Positions 35,862-44,932 of a stretch of DNA of 64,000 nt are shown one piece after another. The notes beneath the pieces were generated by a model. That model made no database searches and was not told the DNA's origin. It was given only the letters and a program-made list of their open reading frames with translations. The stretch comes from Streptomyces sp. B21-105. Its GTDB lineage: Bacteria; Actinomycetota; Actinomycetes; Streptomycetales; Streptomycetaceae. The stretch covers positions 310,001 to 374,000 of the forward strand of contig NZ_JARUMJ010000001.1 in assembly GCF_036898465.1 (NCBI RefSeq), given 5' to 3'. Within the stretch, counting starts at the first letter, position 1; each line of letters begins with the position of its first letter. Made by a program: the position numbers and the translations under genes.

Positions 35862-37571
35862 ATGACGTGGATCCACCCGCTGTCGGCCGAGGTCGAGGAA
35901 TCGGCGGAGGTACTCGGGGGCAAGGCGCACGGCCTCGTCGTACTCAGGCGTCTCGGGCTGCCCGTCCCCCCGGGGTTCGTCATCACCACCCAGGCGTGCC
36001 GCGCCTTCTTCGGCAGCGGACGGCTCCCGAGCGGCCTCGAGTCCGAACTGGCGGACGCCGTCGCGGGCCTCGAGGCCTCGACGGACCGCAGACTCGGCGG
36101 GACCGCGCGGCCGTTGACGGTGTCCGTCCGCTCCGGCGCAAGCGTGTCGATGCCGGGCATGATGAGCACCGTCCTCAACCTCGGACTGACCACCGCGGCG
36201 ACCACGGCGCTGGCCGAGGAAACGGGCGACCTGCGCTTCGCGCTCGAATCTCGGCTGCGGTTCCTGTCCGGCTTCGCCTCCGAGGTCCTCGGCGTCGGCC
36301 GGGAGGCCCTGGCTGCCGTCGACCGCGCTATCGCCGGACAGGGCAGCGACTCGGCCCGACCGATGAGCGACGCAGACCGACTGGACGCCCACACGGACAT
36401 GGACACGGACCGATTCACCGAGGCGGTCCGGGGCGTCGAGCAACTCATCCGGCAGCGCGGCGGCGCCCCCGTACCCGAGGACGCCATCCGGCAGTTGGAA
36501 CTGGCGATCGCCGCCGTGTTCTCTTCGTGGCACACACCGCGCGCGAAGACCTACCGCGAACTGCACGCCATCGCGCACGACCTCGGCACGGCGGTGACCG
36601 TACAGGCGATGGTGTACGGAAACCGGGGCCGGCACAGCGGGACGGGTGTCGCGTTCAGCCGCGATCCCAACACCGGTGAGCGCGTCCCGTTCGGTGAGGT
36701 CCTGTTCGGGCGCCAGGGCGAGGACGTCGTCTCGGGCCGGTCGCCGACCCGGCCCCTGCACCAACTGGCCGACCGCGAGCCTGCCGTATGGGCCGGGCTG
36801 CTGGACGCGCTGGACCGGCTCGAGGAGCACTACCGCGACGCGTGCTACGTGGAGTTCACCTTCGAGGAGGGCGAGCTGTGGGTCCTCCAGGTGCGCCCCG
36901 GGCGGTTCGTGGGGCGCGCGGCGGTCCGGGTCGCGGTCGACCTCGCCGACGCCGGCACGATCGGCCGCGACGAGGCGATCCTCCGGGTCTCCCCGCAGCT
37001 TCTCCAGCACGTGCGCACGCCGCGGATCGCCCTCGACGACGCGCAGGACGTGTTCACGCGCGGACTGGGAGCGTGCCCCGGCGTCGCGGTCGGCAGGGTG
37101 GCGACGACGGCCGACGGCGCGGCGCGGCTGGCCGCACAGGGGCCGGTCGTCCTGGTGCGCCCGGAGACCTCACCGCTCGACATGCACGGGCTGGCCGCCG
37201 CCGCGGGAGTCGTCACCGCGCGGGGCGGCCCGGCGAGTCACGCGGCCGTCGTGGCGCGGGCGATGGGGAAGCCGGCCGTGGTGGGAGCCGCCAACCTCAC
37301 CGTCGAGGAAGGCGTCGGCGTTCGGGCGGGGGACCGCACGCTGCCGGAAGGCGCCCTCATCGCCATCGACGGCACCGGCGGAGAGGTCGTCGTCGGCGAC
37401 CCTCCCGTCGTCTCGACGACGACCGATCCGCAACTGCACCGGTTGCTCACCTGGGCCGACGAGATCACGGGTCACGCCTCGGACGGCGACGAGGCGCGGC
37501 GCCTCACCTCGGCACGGACCGCTCTCCTCCGGCGGCAGGGGGCAGCCGGGTCGGCCCGGCGGGTGTCGTAG
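35862..37571 (+). CDS. PEP synthase / pyruvate phosphate dikinase-like protein lacking the PEP-binding domain
   Basis: 569 residues. The ATP-grasp-type PPDK_N domain spans about 15-340 (KAHGLVVLRRLGLPVPPGFVITTQACRAFF; SVRSGASVSMPGMMSTVLNLG; VQAMVYGNRG; CYVEFTFEEGELWVLQVRPGR). The swivelling phosphohistidine domain spans about 395-510, with the catalytic His460 in TARGGPASHAAVVARAMGKP. Full PPDK or PEP synthase (about 800-880 residues) has a carboxy-terminal TIM-barrel for PEP/pyruvate, and rifampin phosphotransferase has an inserted drug domain; neither is visible. The protein can probably autophosphorylate its histidine, but the acceptor is unknown. The start at 35829 (11 extra codons) is an alternative. 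Confidence 0.88.
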   Translation: MTWIHPLSAEVEESAEVLGGKAHGLVVLRRLGLPVPPGFVITTQACRAFFGSGRLPSGLESELADAVAGLEASTDRRLGGTARPLTVSVRSGASVSMPGMMSTVLNLGLTTAATTALAEETGDLRFALESRLRFLSGFASEVLGVGREALAAVDRAIAGQGSDSARPMSDADRLDAHTDMDTDRFTEAVRGVEQLIRQRGGAPVPEDAIRQLELAIAAVFSSWHTPRAKTYRELHAIAHDLGTAVTVQAMVYGNRGRHSGTGVAFSRDPNTGERVPFGEVLFGRQGEDVVSGRSPTRPLHQLADREPAVWAGLLDALDRLEEHYRDACYVEFTFEEGELWVLQVRPGRFVGRAAVRVAVDLADAGTIGRDEAILRVSPQLLQHVRTPRIALDDAQDVFTRGLGACPGVAVGRVATTADGAARLAAQGPVVLVRPETSPLDMHGLAAAAGVVTARGGPASHAAVVARAMGKPAVVGAANLTVEEGVGVRAGDRTLPEGALIAIDGTGGEVVVGDPPVVSTTTDPQLHRLLTWADEITGHASDGDEARRLTSARTALLRRQGAAGSARRVS

Positions 37572-37657
37572 CGCCGGCGGGGCGACCCCGGGCCGCCGGC
37601 GCGGTCAGCCCGCCGACGTGAGCGGCCCGCTCGGCGGGTTCGGCTCGCCGAAGGAGG

Positions 37658-39190
37658 TCAGCGTCGGCCGGCCTTCTCCCGGCCGACGCGGAACAACTCC
37701 TGCGAGGTGGCGATCAGTTCACGGCGTTCCTTCGTGGATCCCACCATGGGCTGGGAGCCGTGCAGGGAGACCTGGGCGCTCTCGGGCAGGAAACGGACGG
37801 TGACCAGCCCGACGGCGCCGGCCGCCATGAGGTAGAACGCGGGCACCATGTCGTTTCCGGTGAGGCTCACGAGCGCCTCGGTGACCAGCGGGGTGGTGCC
37901 GCCGAACGCCGCGACCGCGAAGTTGAAGCCGATGCCCATCGCGGCGTAGCGGACGGCCGTCGGGAACAGCGCCGGCAGCGTCGCGGCGCTCGGCGCGGCG
38001 AAGCACGCCAGCAGGGTGGACAGGATCAGCACTCCGAGGACCGGCGGCCACGTCCCGGCCATCTTGATCAGCAGGAAGGAGGGTACGGAGAGGACGATCA
38101 TGCCCGCTGCCGCGTAGCCGTAGAGGGGGCGTCGGCCGACGTGGTCGCTGAGCCTGCCGAGGAAGGTGATCAGCAGCACGATCCAGACCATGCCCACGAG
38201 TACGAGGACGTCGGCGGAGCTGCTGGAGCGTCCGAGGGTCTCCGTCTGGTAGGTGGGCAGGAAGCCCGTGATCATGTAGTTGGTGACGTTGTAGAGCAGT
38301 ACCAGGCCCGTGCAGATGAGCAGGCCGCGCCAGTGGTCCTTGACGATGGTCCTGAACTCGGTGCCCGCCGACTCCTTGGCGAGGCTGTGCTCGTGTTCGT
38401 CGAGTTGCTGCTGGAAGGCGGGCGACTCCTCCAGCTTGAGGCGCATGTAGAGGCCGATCACTCCGAGCGGGCCCGCGATCAGGAACGGGACCCGCCAGCC
38501 CCAGGAGAGCATCTGCGCGTCGCTGAGGGCGAGATTCAGTGCGGTGACCAGGGCGGAGCCGAGCGCGTAACCGACGAAGGTGCCGAAGTCGAGCCAGCTG
38601 GAGAGGAAGCCTCGGCGGCGGTCGGGCGAGTACTCGGCGACGAAGGTCGTGGCGCCCCCGTACTCGCCGCCGGTGGAGAAGCCCTGGAGCATGCGGGCGA
38701 GCAGCAGCAGGATCGGCGCGGCGATGCCGATCGTGGCGTAGCTGGGGATGAGACCGATGGCGAAGGTGCCGACCGCCATCATGATCATGGTGGTGGCGAG
38801 TACCTTCTGCCGGCCGAGTCGGTCCCCGAGCGGGCCGAAGACCAGGCCGCCGAGCGGGCGTACGACGAACGCCGCCGCGAAGGTGGCGAAGGACGAGATC
38901 ACCTGCGCGGCGGGCGACGCGCCGGGGAAGAAGACCTTGCCGATGGTGGCCGCGAGGTAGCTGTAGACGCCGAAGTCGAACCATTCCATGCAGTTGCCGA
39001 GCGCCGAGGCGCCGACGGCTCGTCGCAGCAACGGTGGTTCGACGACCTGTACGTCCTCGTCGCGGAAGGGACGTTTGTTGCGCCGCAGCCTGCGGGTCAG
39101 GTCCTGGCGGACCTGGGCGGGCAGACCTGCAGTCTCGCGGTGCCCCGACCGAGCTGGTTCGGGCTGCCCGTCGGTGTGTACGTCGGCCAC
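37658..39190 (-). CDS. MHS-family metabolite:H+ symporter (ProP/ShiA-like)
   Basis: 510 residues from GTG with TAAGGAA upstream. Twelve hydrophobic helices. ASALGNCMEWFDFGVYSYLAATIG (about 62-85), FGPLGDRLGRQKVLATTMIMM and GLPSY/GLIPSYATIG match the metabolite:H+ symporter family that takes up shikimate, alpha-ketoglutarate, proline/betaine or dicarboxylates. The 60-residue hydrophilic amino extension (RRLRRNKRPFRDEDVQVVEP) is typical of actinobacterial ProP-like proteins. It is a single gene, divergent from an ABC-2-like membrane protein. Substrate not determinable. Confidence 0.93.
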   Translation of the reverse strand: MADVHTDGQPEPARSGHRETAGLPAQVRQDLTRRLRRNKRPFRDEDVQVVEPPLLRRAVGASALGNCMEWFDFGVYSYLAATIGKVFFPGASPAAQVISSFATFAAAFVVRPLGGLVFGPLGDRLGRQKVLATTMIMMAVGTFAIGLIPSYATIGIAAPILLLLARMLQGFSTGGEYGGATTFVAEYSPDRRRGFLSSWLDFGTFVGYALGSALVTALNLALSDAQMLSWGWRVPFLIAGPLGVIGLYMRLKLEESPAFQQQLDEHEHSLAKESAGTEFRTIVKDHWRGLLICTGLVLLYNVTNYMITGFLPTYQTETLGRSSSSADVLVLVGMVWIVLLITFLGRLSDHVGRRPLYGYAAAGMIVLSVPSFLLIKMAGTWPPVLGVLILSTLLACFAAPSAATLPALFPTAVRYAAMGIGFNFAVAAFGGTTPLVTEALVSLTGNDMVPAFYLMAAGAVGLVTVRFLPESAQVSLHGSQPMVGSTKERRELIATSQELFRVGREKAGRR

Positions 39191-39509
39191 TGCGGTTCCT
39201 TACCCGTCGTGCGTAGGCGCCCCGTGCCCGGCGTGAGGCACGGGGTGACTTCTGTGCGTATGACTTCTGTGCGTACAGACCCTGCTGCCCCCTTTCACCC
39301 CCCTCATGCGGTGACCGCGGCCACAGCGCCGCGTCCCGGTGACGTGCGGAGCTCGCGGTGTCCGCAGCCGCCGTCGGCGTCCGTGGCGCGGTGGTGTGCC
39401 GCCGTCCGGCACCCCGCGGAGGGCGAGGGCAGGGCTTTGGAGCGGGCCGTGGGGAACGGTTCCGGTCAAGCGGAGCGGGGGATTCACCCGGCTGTGGGAT
39501 CATGCGCCC
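39191..39509. other. 319-base divergent intergenic region with hairpin and tandem repeat
   Basis: Just upstream of the MHS symporter start lies a 9-bp hairpin, CCCCGTGCC / GGCACGGGG (39220-39228, 39237-39245). Abutting it is the perfect 15-bp tandem repeat TGACTTCTGTGCGTA (39246-39275, two copies). These are candidate operator or leader signals for the symporter. Nothing else recognised. Confidence 0.65.
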
Positions 39510-40622
39510 GTGAACGCACCCTCCACCCCCGCTCAGAGCGGATCCCCTGCCGGCCTCCAGCCCAAGTCGTCCGGTTTCGCCGCCGAGTTCAAGGACGCCG
39601 TCACCCTGCGGGCCTTCGGGCTCGTGCTCGGCGCCCTGCTCGTCCAGCTCGCCTTCGTCGTGTCCTACGTCGGCGCCTTCCACTCCCCCACGCCGCACCG
39701 GATACCCGTGGCGGTCGCCGCTCCGCAGCAGGCGTCCGCGAAGATCGTCGCCCAGCTGGACGCGCTCGACGGCGACCCGGTCGAGGCGACCGCGGCGCCC
39801 AGCGCCGAGGCCGCGCGGCAGTGGGTCCTCACCAGGAAGGCCGACGTCGCCTTCCTCTTCGACCCGACCGGCACCCAGGACACCCTCCTGGTCGCCTCGG
39901 CGGGCGGGCCGTCGGTGTCGCAGACCGCGACGCAGATCGCCCAGAAGATCGAGGCGGCGCAGAAGCGTCAGATCACCGTCACCGACATCCGTTCTCCCAA
40001 CCCCGGGGACGGGCGCGGGATGACGTCCTTCTACCTCGTGCTCGGCTGGGTGATCGGCGGCTATCTGACCGCGACGATCATGGGCATGGCGGCGGGCGCC
40101 CGCCCGGCCAACCGACAGCGCACCCTGATCCGTCTCGCCGTGCTCGTGCTGTACGCGGTCGCGTCGGGGATCGCGGGATCGGTCGTCGTGGGGCCGGTGT
40201 TCGACGCGCTCGGGGGCCATTTCTGGGCTCTGAGCGGCATCGGCACGCTGGTCGTCCTCGCCTCGGCGGCGACCGCGCTCGCGCTGCAGACCCTGCTGGG
40301 TCTCGCGGGCACCGGCGTGGTCATCCTGCTCTTCGTGGTGCTGGGCAACCCGAGCTCCGGCGGTGTCTACCCGGCGCCGCTGCTCCCCTCGTTCTGGAGC
40401 GCGATCGGGCAGGCTCTGCCGCCGGGGGCCGGCACCACCCTGGTGCGCAACACGGTGTACTTCTCGGGCCACGCCGTCACCGCGGCGGTCTGGGTGCTCG
40501 GCGCCTACGCGGTGGGCGGCGCCGTACTCGCCTGGGCGGCGTCCTGGCGGAACGAGAAGCGGCGCCTCGACGCCCCCACCCCCGAGGCCGGGCCCCCGCC
40601 TCAGGCCTCGCCCGCCGTCTGA
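39510..40622 (+). CDS. ABC-2-type / YhgE-Pip-like membrane protein
   Basis: 370 residues from the GTG of VNAPSTPAQ. One amino-terminal helix (AFGLVLGALLVQLAFVVSYVGAF, about 35-57), an extracytoplasmic loop of about 110 residues (HRIPVAVAAPQQASAKIVAQLDAL), then five helices (from FYLVLGWVIGGYLTATIMGMAAG). The topology and the loop start resemble YhgE/Pip and DUF3533 proteins related to ABC-2 permeases. No ATPase gene is adjacent. The ribosome site is weak. Function unknown, possibly export. Confidence 0.78.
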   Translation: MNAPSTPAQSGSPAGLQPKSSGFAAEFKDAVTLRAFGLVLGALLVQLAFVVSYVGAFHSPTPHRIPVAVAAPQQASAKIVAQLDALDGDPVEATAAPSAEAARQWVLTRKADVAFLFDPTGTQDTLLVASAGGPSVSQTATQIAQKIEAAQKRQITVTDIRSPNPGDGRGMTSFYLVLGWVIGGYLTATIMGMAAGARPANRQRTLIRLAVLVLYAVASGIAGSVVVGPVFDALGGHFWALSGIGTLVVLASAATALALQTLLGLAGTGVVILLFVVLGNPSSGGVYPAPLLPSFWSAIGQALPPGAGTTLVRNTVYFSGHAVTAAVWVLGAYAVGGAVLAWAASWRNEKRRLDAPTPEAGPPPQASPAV

Positions 40623-40669
40623 CGCGACGTCAGGCCGTGCCGGAACCCAGGGACCACGCCGACGCCCAG

Positions 40670-40703
40670 GGGACCGCGCCGGAGGCCAGGGACCGCGCCG
40701 GAG
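40670..40703. repeat. 15-bp direct repeat in a convergent gap
   Basis: GGGACCGCGCCGGAG occurs at 40670-40684 and 40689-40703, with a weaker third copy near 40650. It lies between the 3' ends of the ABC-2-like gene and the STAND-WD40 gene, in a 175-base gap rich in GC-only words. Confidence 0.8.
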
Positions 40704-40797
40704 CCCTGGCGCCGCCCCGGAGCCCCGGGGAGCCGCTCCGGCGCCACGGCCGTCCGGACCGACCCGCCGGACCCGGGGACCGCCCCGGGCCGACGGG

Positions 40798-43700
40798 TCA
40801 GGCCGCGCAGGTGGGTGAGTACGCGTATCCGGGCAGCAGCCGTTGCCATCGCCGGCGGTCGACGGGGCCCACCACACGGCACAGCGCCGCGACCCGGTCG
40901 GCGATGCCGGGATCCCACAGCCGCACGGTGCCGTCGTTGCCGGCGCTGGCGACGGTCCTGCCGTCCGGGGCGTAGGCGACGCTCCACACCGCTCGGGTGT
41001 GCCCGGTCAGGGTCGCGACGAGCCGTCGCCGCACGGGGTCCCACAGCCGCACCGTGCGGTCGTTGCCGCTGCTGGCGAGCGAGCGCCCGTCGGGGCTGAA
41101 CGCCAGCCCCCGCACCGCCCCGGCGTGCTGGCCGAGCAGCCCCGTCACCCGGGCCCCGGCCACGTCCCACATCCGGATGACGCCGTCGTTGCCCGAGCTG
41201 GCCAGGGAGCGGCCGCCGGGTGCGAACGCCACGGCGCGCACGGAGCCGCCCTTCGCGGTGAGGACGGTGGCGAGGCGGGCCCGCGAGACGTTCCAGAGCC
41301 GCAGGGTGAGGTCGTCGCTGCCGCTCACGAGCGTGGCGCTGTCGGCGCTGAAGGCCAGGCAGTTCACGAAGTCGGTGTGGCCGGTGAGCACCGTGGCCCG
41401 CTGCCCTGCCGGACCGCCCGCGGACGACATCCTCCACAGCCGTACGGTGTGGTCGGCGGAGCCGGAGGCGAGCCATCGGCCGTCCGGACTGAACGCCACG
41501 TCGAACACGGCACGGGTGTGACCGCCGAGCACGACCGGGGCGCCCCCGCCGGCCGCGACGGGCCACAGCCGCACGGTGTGGTCGGCGCCGGCCGAGGCGA
41601 GCCACCGGCCGTCCGGGCTGAACGCCACGGCGTAGGCCGCGCCGCTGTGGCCGGTCAGGGTGCGGACGAGGGTGCGGCGCGCCACGTCCCAGAGCTGCAG
41701 GGCGCCGTCCGTCGCGGCGGAGGCGAGCATCCGGCCGTCCGGGCTGAAGGCGGCCTTCCACAGTTCGCTGACCGGGTAGGCGCTGAGGGTGTGGCCGGTG
41801 AGGTCCCACAGGGCCACGGTCCCGTCGAAGCCGGCGGTGGCCAGCAGGCCGCCCTTCTCCGCGACGGCGACGGCCATCACGTAGTCCGTGTGACCCGAGA
41901 AGGAGTCGACCGTGCGGCGGGTGTGGACGTCCCAGCGGACGATCGTGCCATCGCCCCCCGCGGAGACCACGGTGTGGCCGCCGGGTCCGAAGGCGAGGCC
42001 GTTCACGTCGTCGTCGTGCCCTGCGAGAAGGGCGGTCTGCCGGTGGGTCGCGGGATCCCACAGCCGTACCGTGCGGTCCGCGCCGCCGGTGGCGAGCACC
42101 CGGCTGTCGGGACTGAACGCCACGGCGAGGACATCGCCGCTGTGGCCGCTCAGGACGCCGACGGCACGACGGGTGTGCGGATTCCACAACCGTGCGGTGC
42201 GGTCGGCGCCCGCGCTGGCCAGGAGGGAGCCGTCGGGGGCGTACGCCAGCGCGAGGACGTCCCCGGAGTGCCCCGGCAGTCGCCCGGTCTGCCGGTGGGT
42301 CCGGGTGTCCCACAGGCGCACGGTGCCGTCCTGGCCGGCGGAGGCCACCGTACGGCCGTCGGGCGAGAAGCTCACGGCGCGGACGGGTCCGCGATGCCCT
42401 GTCAGTGCGGCGATCTGACGCCGGCCGGACACCGACCAGAGGCGGATCGTCCCGTCCGAACCGGCGGAGGCCAGGGTGCGCCCGTCCGGCGAGAAGGACA
42501 CGGACCGCACGGGCCCGTGATGACCGGCGAGTACCCCCACGGCCCGTCGGGCGGCGACGTCCCACAGCCGCACGGTGCCGTCGGAGCTGGCCGAGGCCAG
42601 CAGCCGCCGGCCGGGGCCGAAGACCACGCTGTTCACCGCTTTGTGGTGGCCGGTGAGGCGGCCCGCGAAGGCGCCTGCCTGCGTGCTGAGCAGTGCGCTG
42701 CGCGCCTCCGTGGTCCGCGAGGTGCGGTAGGCGGCCTCCGCCAGCAGCATCGAGGCCTCCGGCTGCCCGAACGCGAGTTGGGCGGAGCGGGCCGCCATGG
42801 CCTGCGACAGGGCGGTCCTGCGCTGTTCGTCGGCGGAGGTGCGCTGTTCGAAGACGGTCGCGCCGGCCAGGAGGGCCAGGGCGAGCAGGACGGTCAGCAC
42901 GACGACCCCCATCCGCTGCTGGCGCACCCGGCGCCGCGACAGGCGACGGCGCAGTTCCTCCTCACGGTCGGAGGCGCGCAGGAAGTCGGCCTCCACGGGC
43001 GTCGGCACGCTGTCCCGGCCGCTGGGACCCGCGGCCCACTCCCGGGCGGCCGTCAGCCGGGCCCCGCGGTAGAGCAGGCCGGGGTCTCGGCCCTCGCGGT
43101 CCCATTCGCGGGCGGCGGCGCCCAGTTGCTGGTGCAGGAGCAGGTCGGCGCGCGTCGTCCTGACCCAGGTGCGCAGTCTGGGCCACTCCCGCAGCAGGGC
43201 CTCGTGCACGATCTCCACGCGGTCGGCGTCCACCGTCAGCAGACGGGCCGTCACCAGTGCGTCGAGCGTGGCGCGTGCGGCGGCCGGGTCCCGCAGCCCC
43301 TCGAGCAGTTCGGACGTGGTGCGCGGCCGTCGGGAGGCCTCGTTGTCCTCGCCGACGCGCACCAGCCGCAGCAGCAGCCGGCGGGCGGCGTTCTGCCGGA
43401 CCGGTGACAGCGCGGCGAAGAGGTCCTCGGCCGCGGTGGCGACCGAGCCGTGGATCCCGCCCGTCGCCAGGTAACCCGCCACGGTCATGGTGGAGTCGGT
43501 GCGCCGCTGCCAGGTCTCCCGCAGGGCGTGTCCGAGCAGCGGGAGGGCCCCGGGCCGACCGATCGGGGCGGCCGGGTCCGCACCGTTGCCCGCGGGGTCC
43601 GGTGTGTCGGCCGCGCCCAGGTCGCGCAGCAGCAGTTCGACCAGTCCCGGCTCCAGGGAGGTGCCCGTCGCGGTGGCCGGACGGACGATGCACTCCCGCA

Positions 43701-44742
43701 GTTCGTCGGTGGTCATGGCGCCCAGCGCGAACAGCCCGTCGCTGACGACCGGGACGAGCTGCGGGTACTCCAGACAGCGTCCGGTGACGTCGGCGCGCAC
43801 GCCCAGCACCACGGTGAACGTGAACGCCTGCTCGGCCGACTCGGTTTCGTCGCCGCCGCCGGCGAGTGCGGCGAGCGCCGCGACGTAGGCTCTGCGTTCC
43901 GTCTCGTCGTCGCAGAGGGTGAAGACCTCCTCGAACTGGTCGACGATGACGACACAGCCGTGGGGCCGCGGCGCGGCGCCGGCCCAGGAGCGCAGGGCCG
44001 CCACGAGCAGGTCGGCGCGTTCGCCGGGCGGGCGGTCGTCGTGGAGGTGGTCGTGGTGGAGGCGGTCGTCGTGGAGGCGGTCGTCGTGGAGGTGGTCGTC
44101 GTATAGGTGGTCGAGCAGTCCGGCGGGCAGCGCGGCGCGCAGCGCGTGCATGAGAGCGGACAGCGGTCGGGCGGTGGGGGTGCACATCACGATCGGAGCG
44201 CCGCTGCCTGTGCCGCTGCCTGTGCCCGTGCCGGCGCCGAGGCCGCCGTCCACGAGTGCGGGGACGAGGCCCGCACCCAGCAGCGAGGACTTGCCCGACC
44301 CGGAGAGCGCGACGACGGCCACCGGCCCCTTGCCGAACCGCTGGTCGAGGCGCTCGACGAGCGCGGCGACCGCTCGTTCCCGGCCGAAGAACCGCCCGGC
44401 GTCACGCGGGCCGAAGGCCGACAGGCCCGGGTACGGACAGCTCTCGTTGTCGTCCGGGCCCGACCGCGCCCCGCGCAGGGCCGGCGGCAGCAGGGCGAGC
44501 AGGGCGCCGTCGGCCGCCAGAGCGTCGTCGCACAACCGCGCGACATCGCCGTTGACCGGTTTCCTGCCGTTCTCGATCTTGCTCAGATAGCCCTTGCTGT
44601 AATGCGTGGTCCGCGCCAGGTCGGCCAGTGACAGGCCACGTTCCAGGCGCAGTTCGCGAAGCGCGACGCCGAACGACGAGTGTTGCGGCCGCCGTCGGGC
44701 GGCGACCGACGGGTGCGCGGACCCGCCGTCCTTGTGGTCCAT
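40798..44742 (-). CDS. XRE-HTH / STAND NTPase (nSTAND1) / WD40 protein
   Basis: 1314 residues. Order: Cro-C1-type helix-turn-helix (about 24-80, LRELRLERGLSLADLARTTHYSKGYLSKIENG), nSTAND1 NTPase starting PYPGLSAFGPRDAGRFFGRE with Walker A ALSGSGKSSLLG (about 144-155) and Walker B GCVVIVDQFEEVF, a winged-helix/HD region (RLLTVDADRVEIVHEALLREWPRL), one membrane helix (MGVVVLTVLLALALLAGATVF, about 610-630), then 14 WD40 repeats (about 690-1300), enough for two seven-bladed propellers. Such proteins are thought to be ATP-switched sensors or scaffolds in signalling, cell death or phage defence. No effector gene is adjacent. A degenerate HDDRL repeat occurs around residues 209-233. Confidence 0.92.
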   Translation of the reverse strand: MDHKDGGSAHPSVAARRRPQHSSFGVALRELRLERGLSLADLARTTHYSKGYLSKIENGRKPVNGDVARLCDDALAADGALLALLPPALRGARSGPDDNESCPYPGLSAFGPRDAGRFFGRERAVAALVERLDQRFGKGPVAVVALSGSGKSSLLGAGLVPALVDGGLGAGTGTGSGTGSGAPIVMCTPTARPLSALMHALRAALPAGLLDHLYDDHLHDDRLHDDRLHHDHLHDDRPPGERADLLVAALRSWAGAAPRPHGCVVIVDQFEEVFTLCDDETERRAYVAALAALAGGGDETESAEQAFTFTVVLGVRADVTGRCLEYPQLVPVVSDGLFALGAMTTDELRECIVRPATATGTSLEPGLVELLLRDLGAADTPDPAGNGADPAAPIGRPGALPLLGHALRETWQRRTDSTMTVAGYLATGGIHGSVATAAEDLFAALSPVRQNAARRLLLRLVRVGEDNEASRRPRTTSELLEGLRDPAAARATLDALVTARLLTVDADRVEIVHEALLREWPRLRTWVRTTRADLLLHQQLGAAAREWDREGRDPGLLYRGARLTAAREWAAGPSGRDSVPTPVEADFLRASDREEELRRRLSRRRVRQQRMGVVVLTVLLALALLAGATVFEQRTSADEQRRTALSQAMAARSAQLAFGQPEASMLLAEAAYRTSRTTEARSALLSTQAGAFAGRLTGHHKAVNSVVFGPGRRLLASASSDGTVRLWDVAARRAVGVLAGHHGPVRSVSFSPDGRTLASAGSDGTIRLWSVSGRRQIAALTGHRGPVRAVSFSPDGRTVASAGQDGTVRLWDTRTHRQTGRLPGHSGDVLALAYAPDGSLLASAGADRTARLWNPHTRRAVGVLSGHSGDVLAVAFSPDSRVLATGGADRTVRLWDPATHRQTALLAGHDDDVNGLAFGPGGHTVVSAGGDGTIVRWDVHTRRTVDSFSGHTDYVMAVAVAEKGGLLATAGFDGTVALWDLTGHTLSAYPVSELWKAAFSPDGRMLASAATDGALQLWDVARRTLVRTLTGHSGAAYAVAFSPDGRWLASAGADHTVRLWPVAAGGGAPVVLGGHTRAVFDVAFSPDGRWLASGSADHTVRLWRMSSAGGPAGQRATVLTGHTDFVNCLAFSADSATLVSGSDDLTLRLWNVSRARLATVLTAKGGSVRAVAFAPGGRSLASSGNDGVIRMWDVAGARVTGLLGQHAGAVRGLAFSPDGRSLASSGNDRTVRLWDPVRRRLVATLTGHTRAVWSVAYAPDGRTVASAGNDGTVRLWDPGIADRVAALCRVVGPVDRRRWQRLLPGYAYSPTCAA
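44041..44115 (-). repeat. 15-bp in-frame tandem repeat in the STAND gene
   Basis: Five consecutive 15-base units (44041, 44056, 44071, 44086, 44101), each GTGGAGG[T/C]GGTCGT[C/G] or close, encoding alternating His/Asp-rich pentapeptides in the NTPase domain. Copy-number change would keep the frame. Confidence 0.85.
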
Positions 44743-44932
44743 GAGTGGTGTGCCCCGAGGCCAACGGCGCGCGGAACGCCGTTTCTGACGCCGACTGGTC
44801 AGGTCGGCGACCGTATGTCTGGGGGATGGTAAGCCGGGACGAGAACGGGGCCTCCGAGGCGTGACGGGAAGTGACGAGTGTCACAAAAACCAACCGCCGT
44901 CCGGCACATGGGTTTCCGGCCGGTCCAGGAAG

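Noticed and set aside
35862..37571. Rifampin phosphotransferase
   Set aside because: The ATP and phosphohistidine domains are shared, but there is no inserted rifampin-binding domain and the length is about 300 residues short.
37719..40975. Very long open frames on both strands (over 1000 codons) overlapping the MHS symporter and its neighbour
   Set aside because: They are mirror frames produced by high GC third-position bias. Their translations are Arg/Pro/Gly low complexity without domains, while the symporter and ABC-2-like frames have clear membrane topology.
40843..43407. 850-codon open frame antisense to the WD40 region
   Set aside because: It follows the periodicity of the WD40 repeats on the opposite strand (repeated GVGDAP/HRPGV-like words) and has no independent ribosome site or domain.
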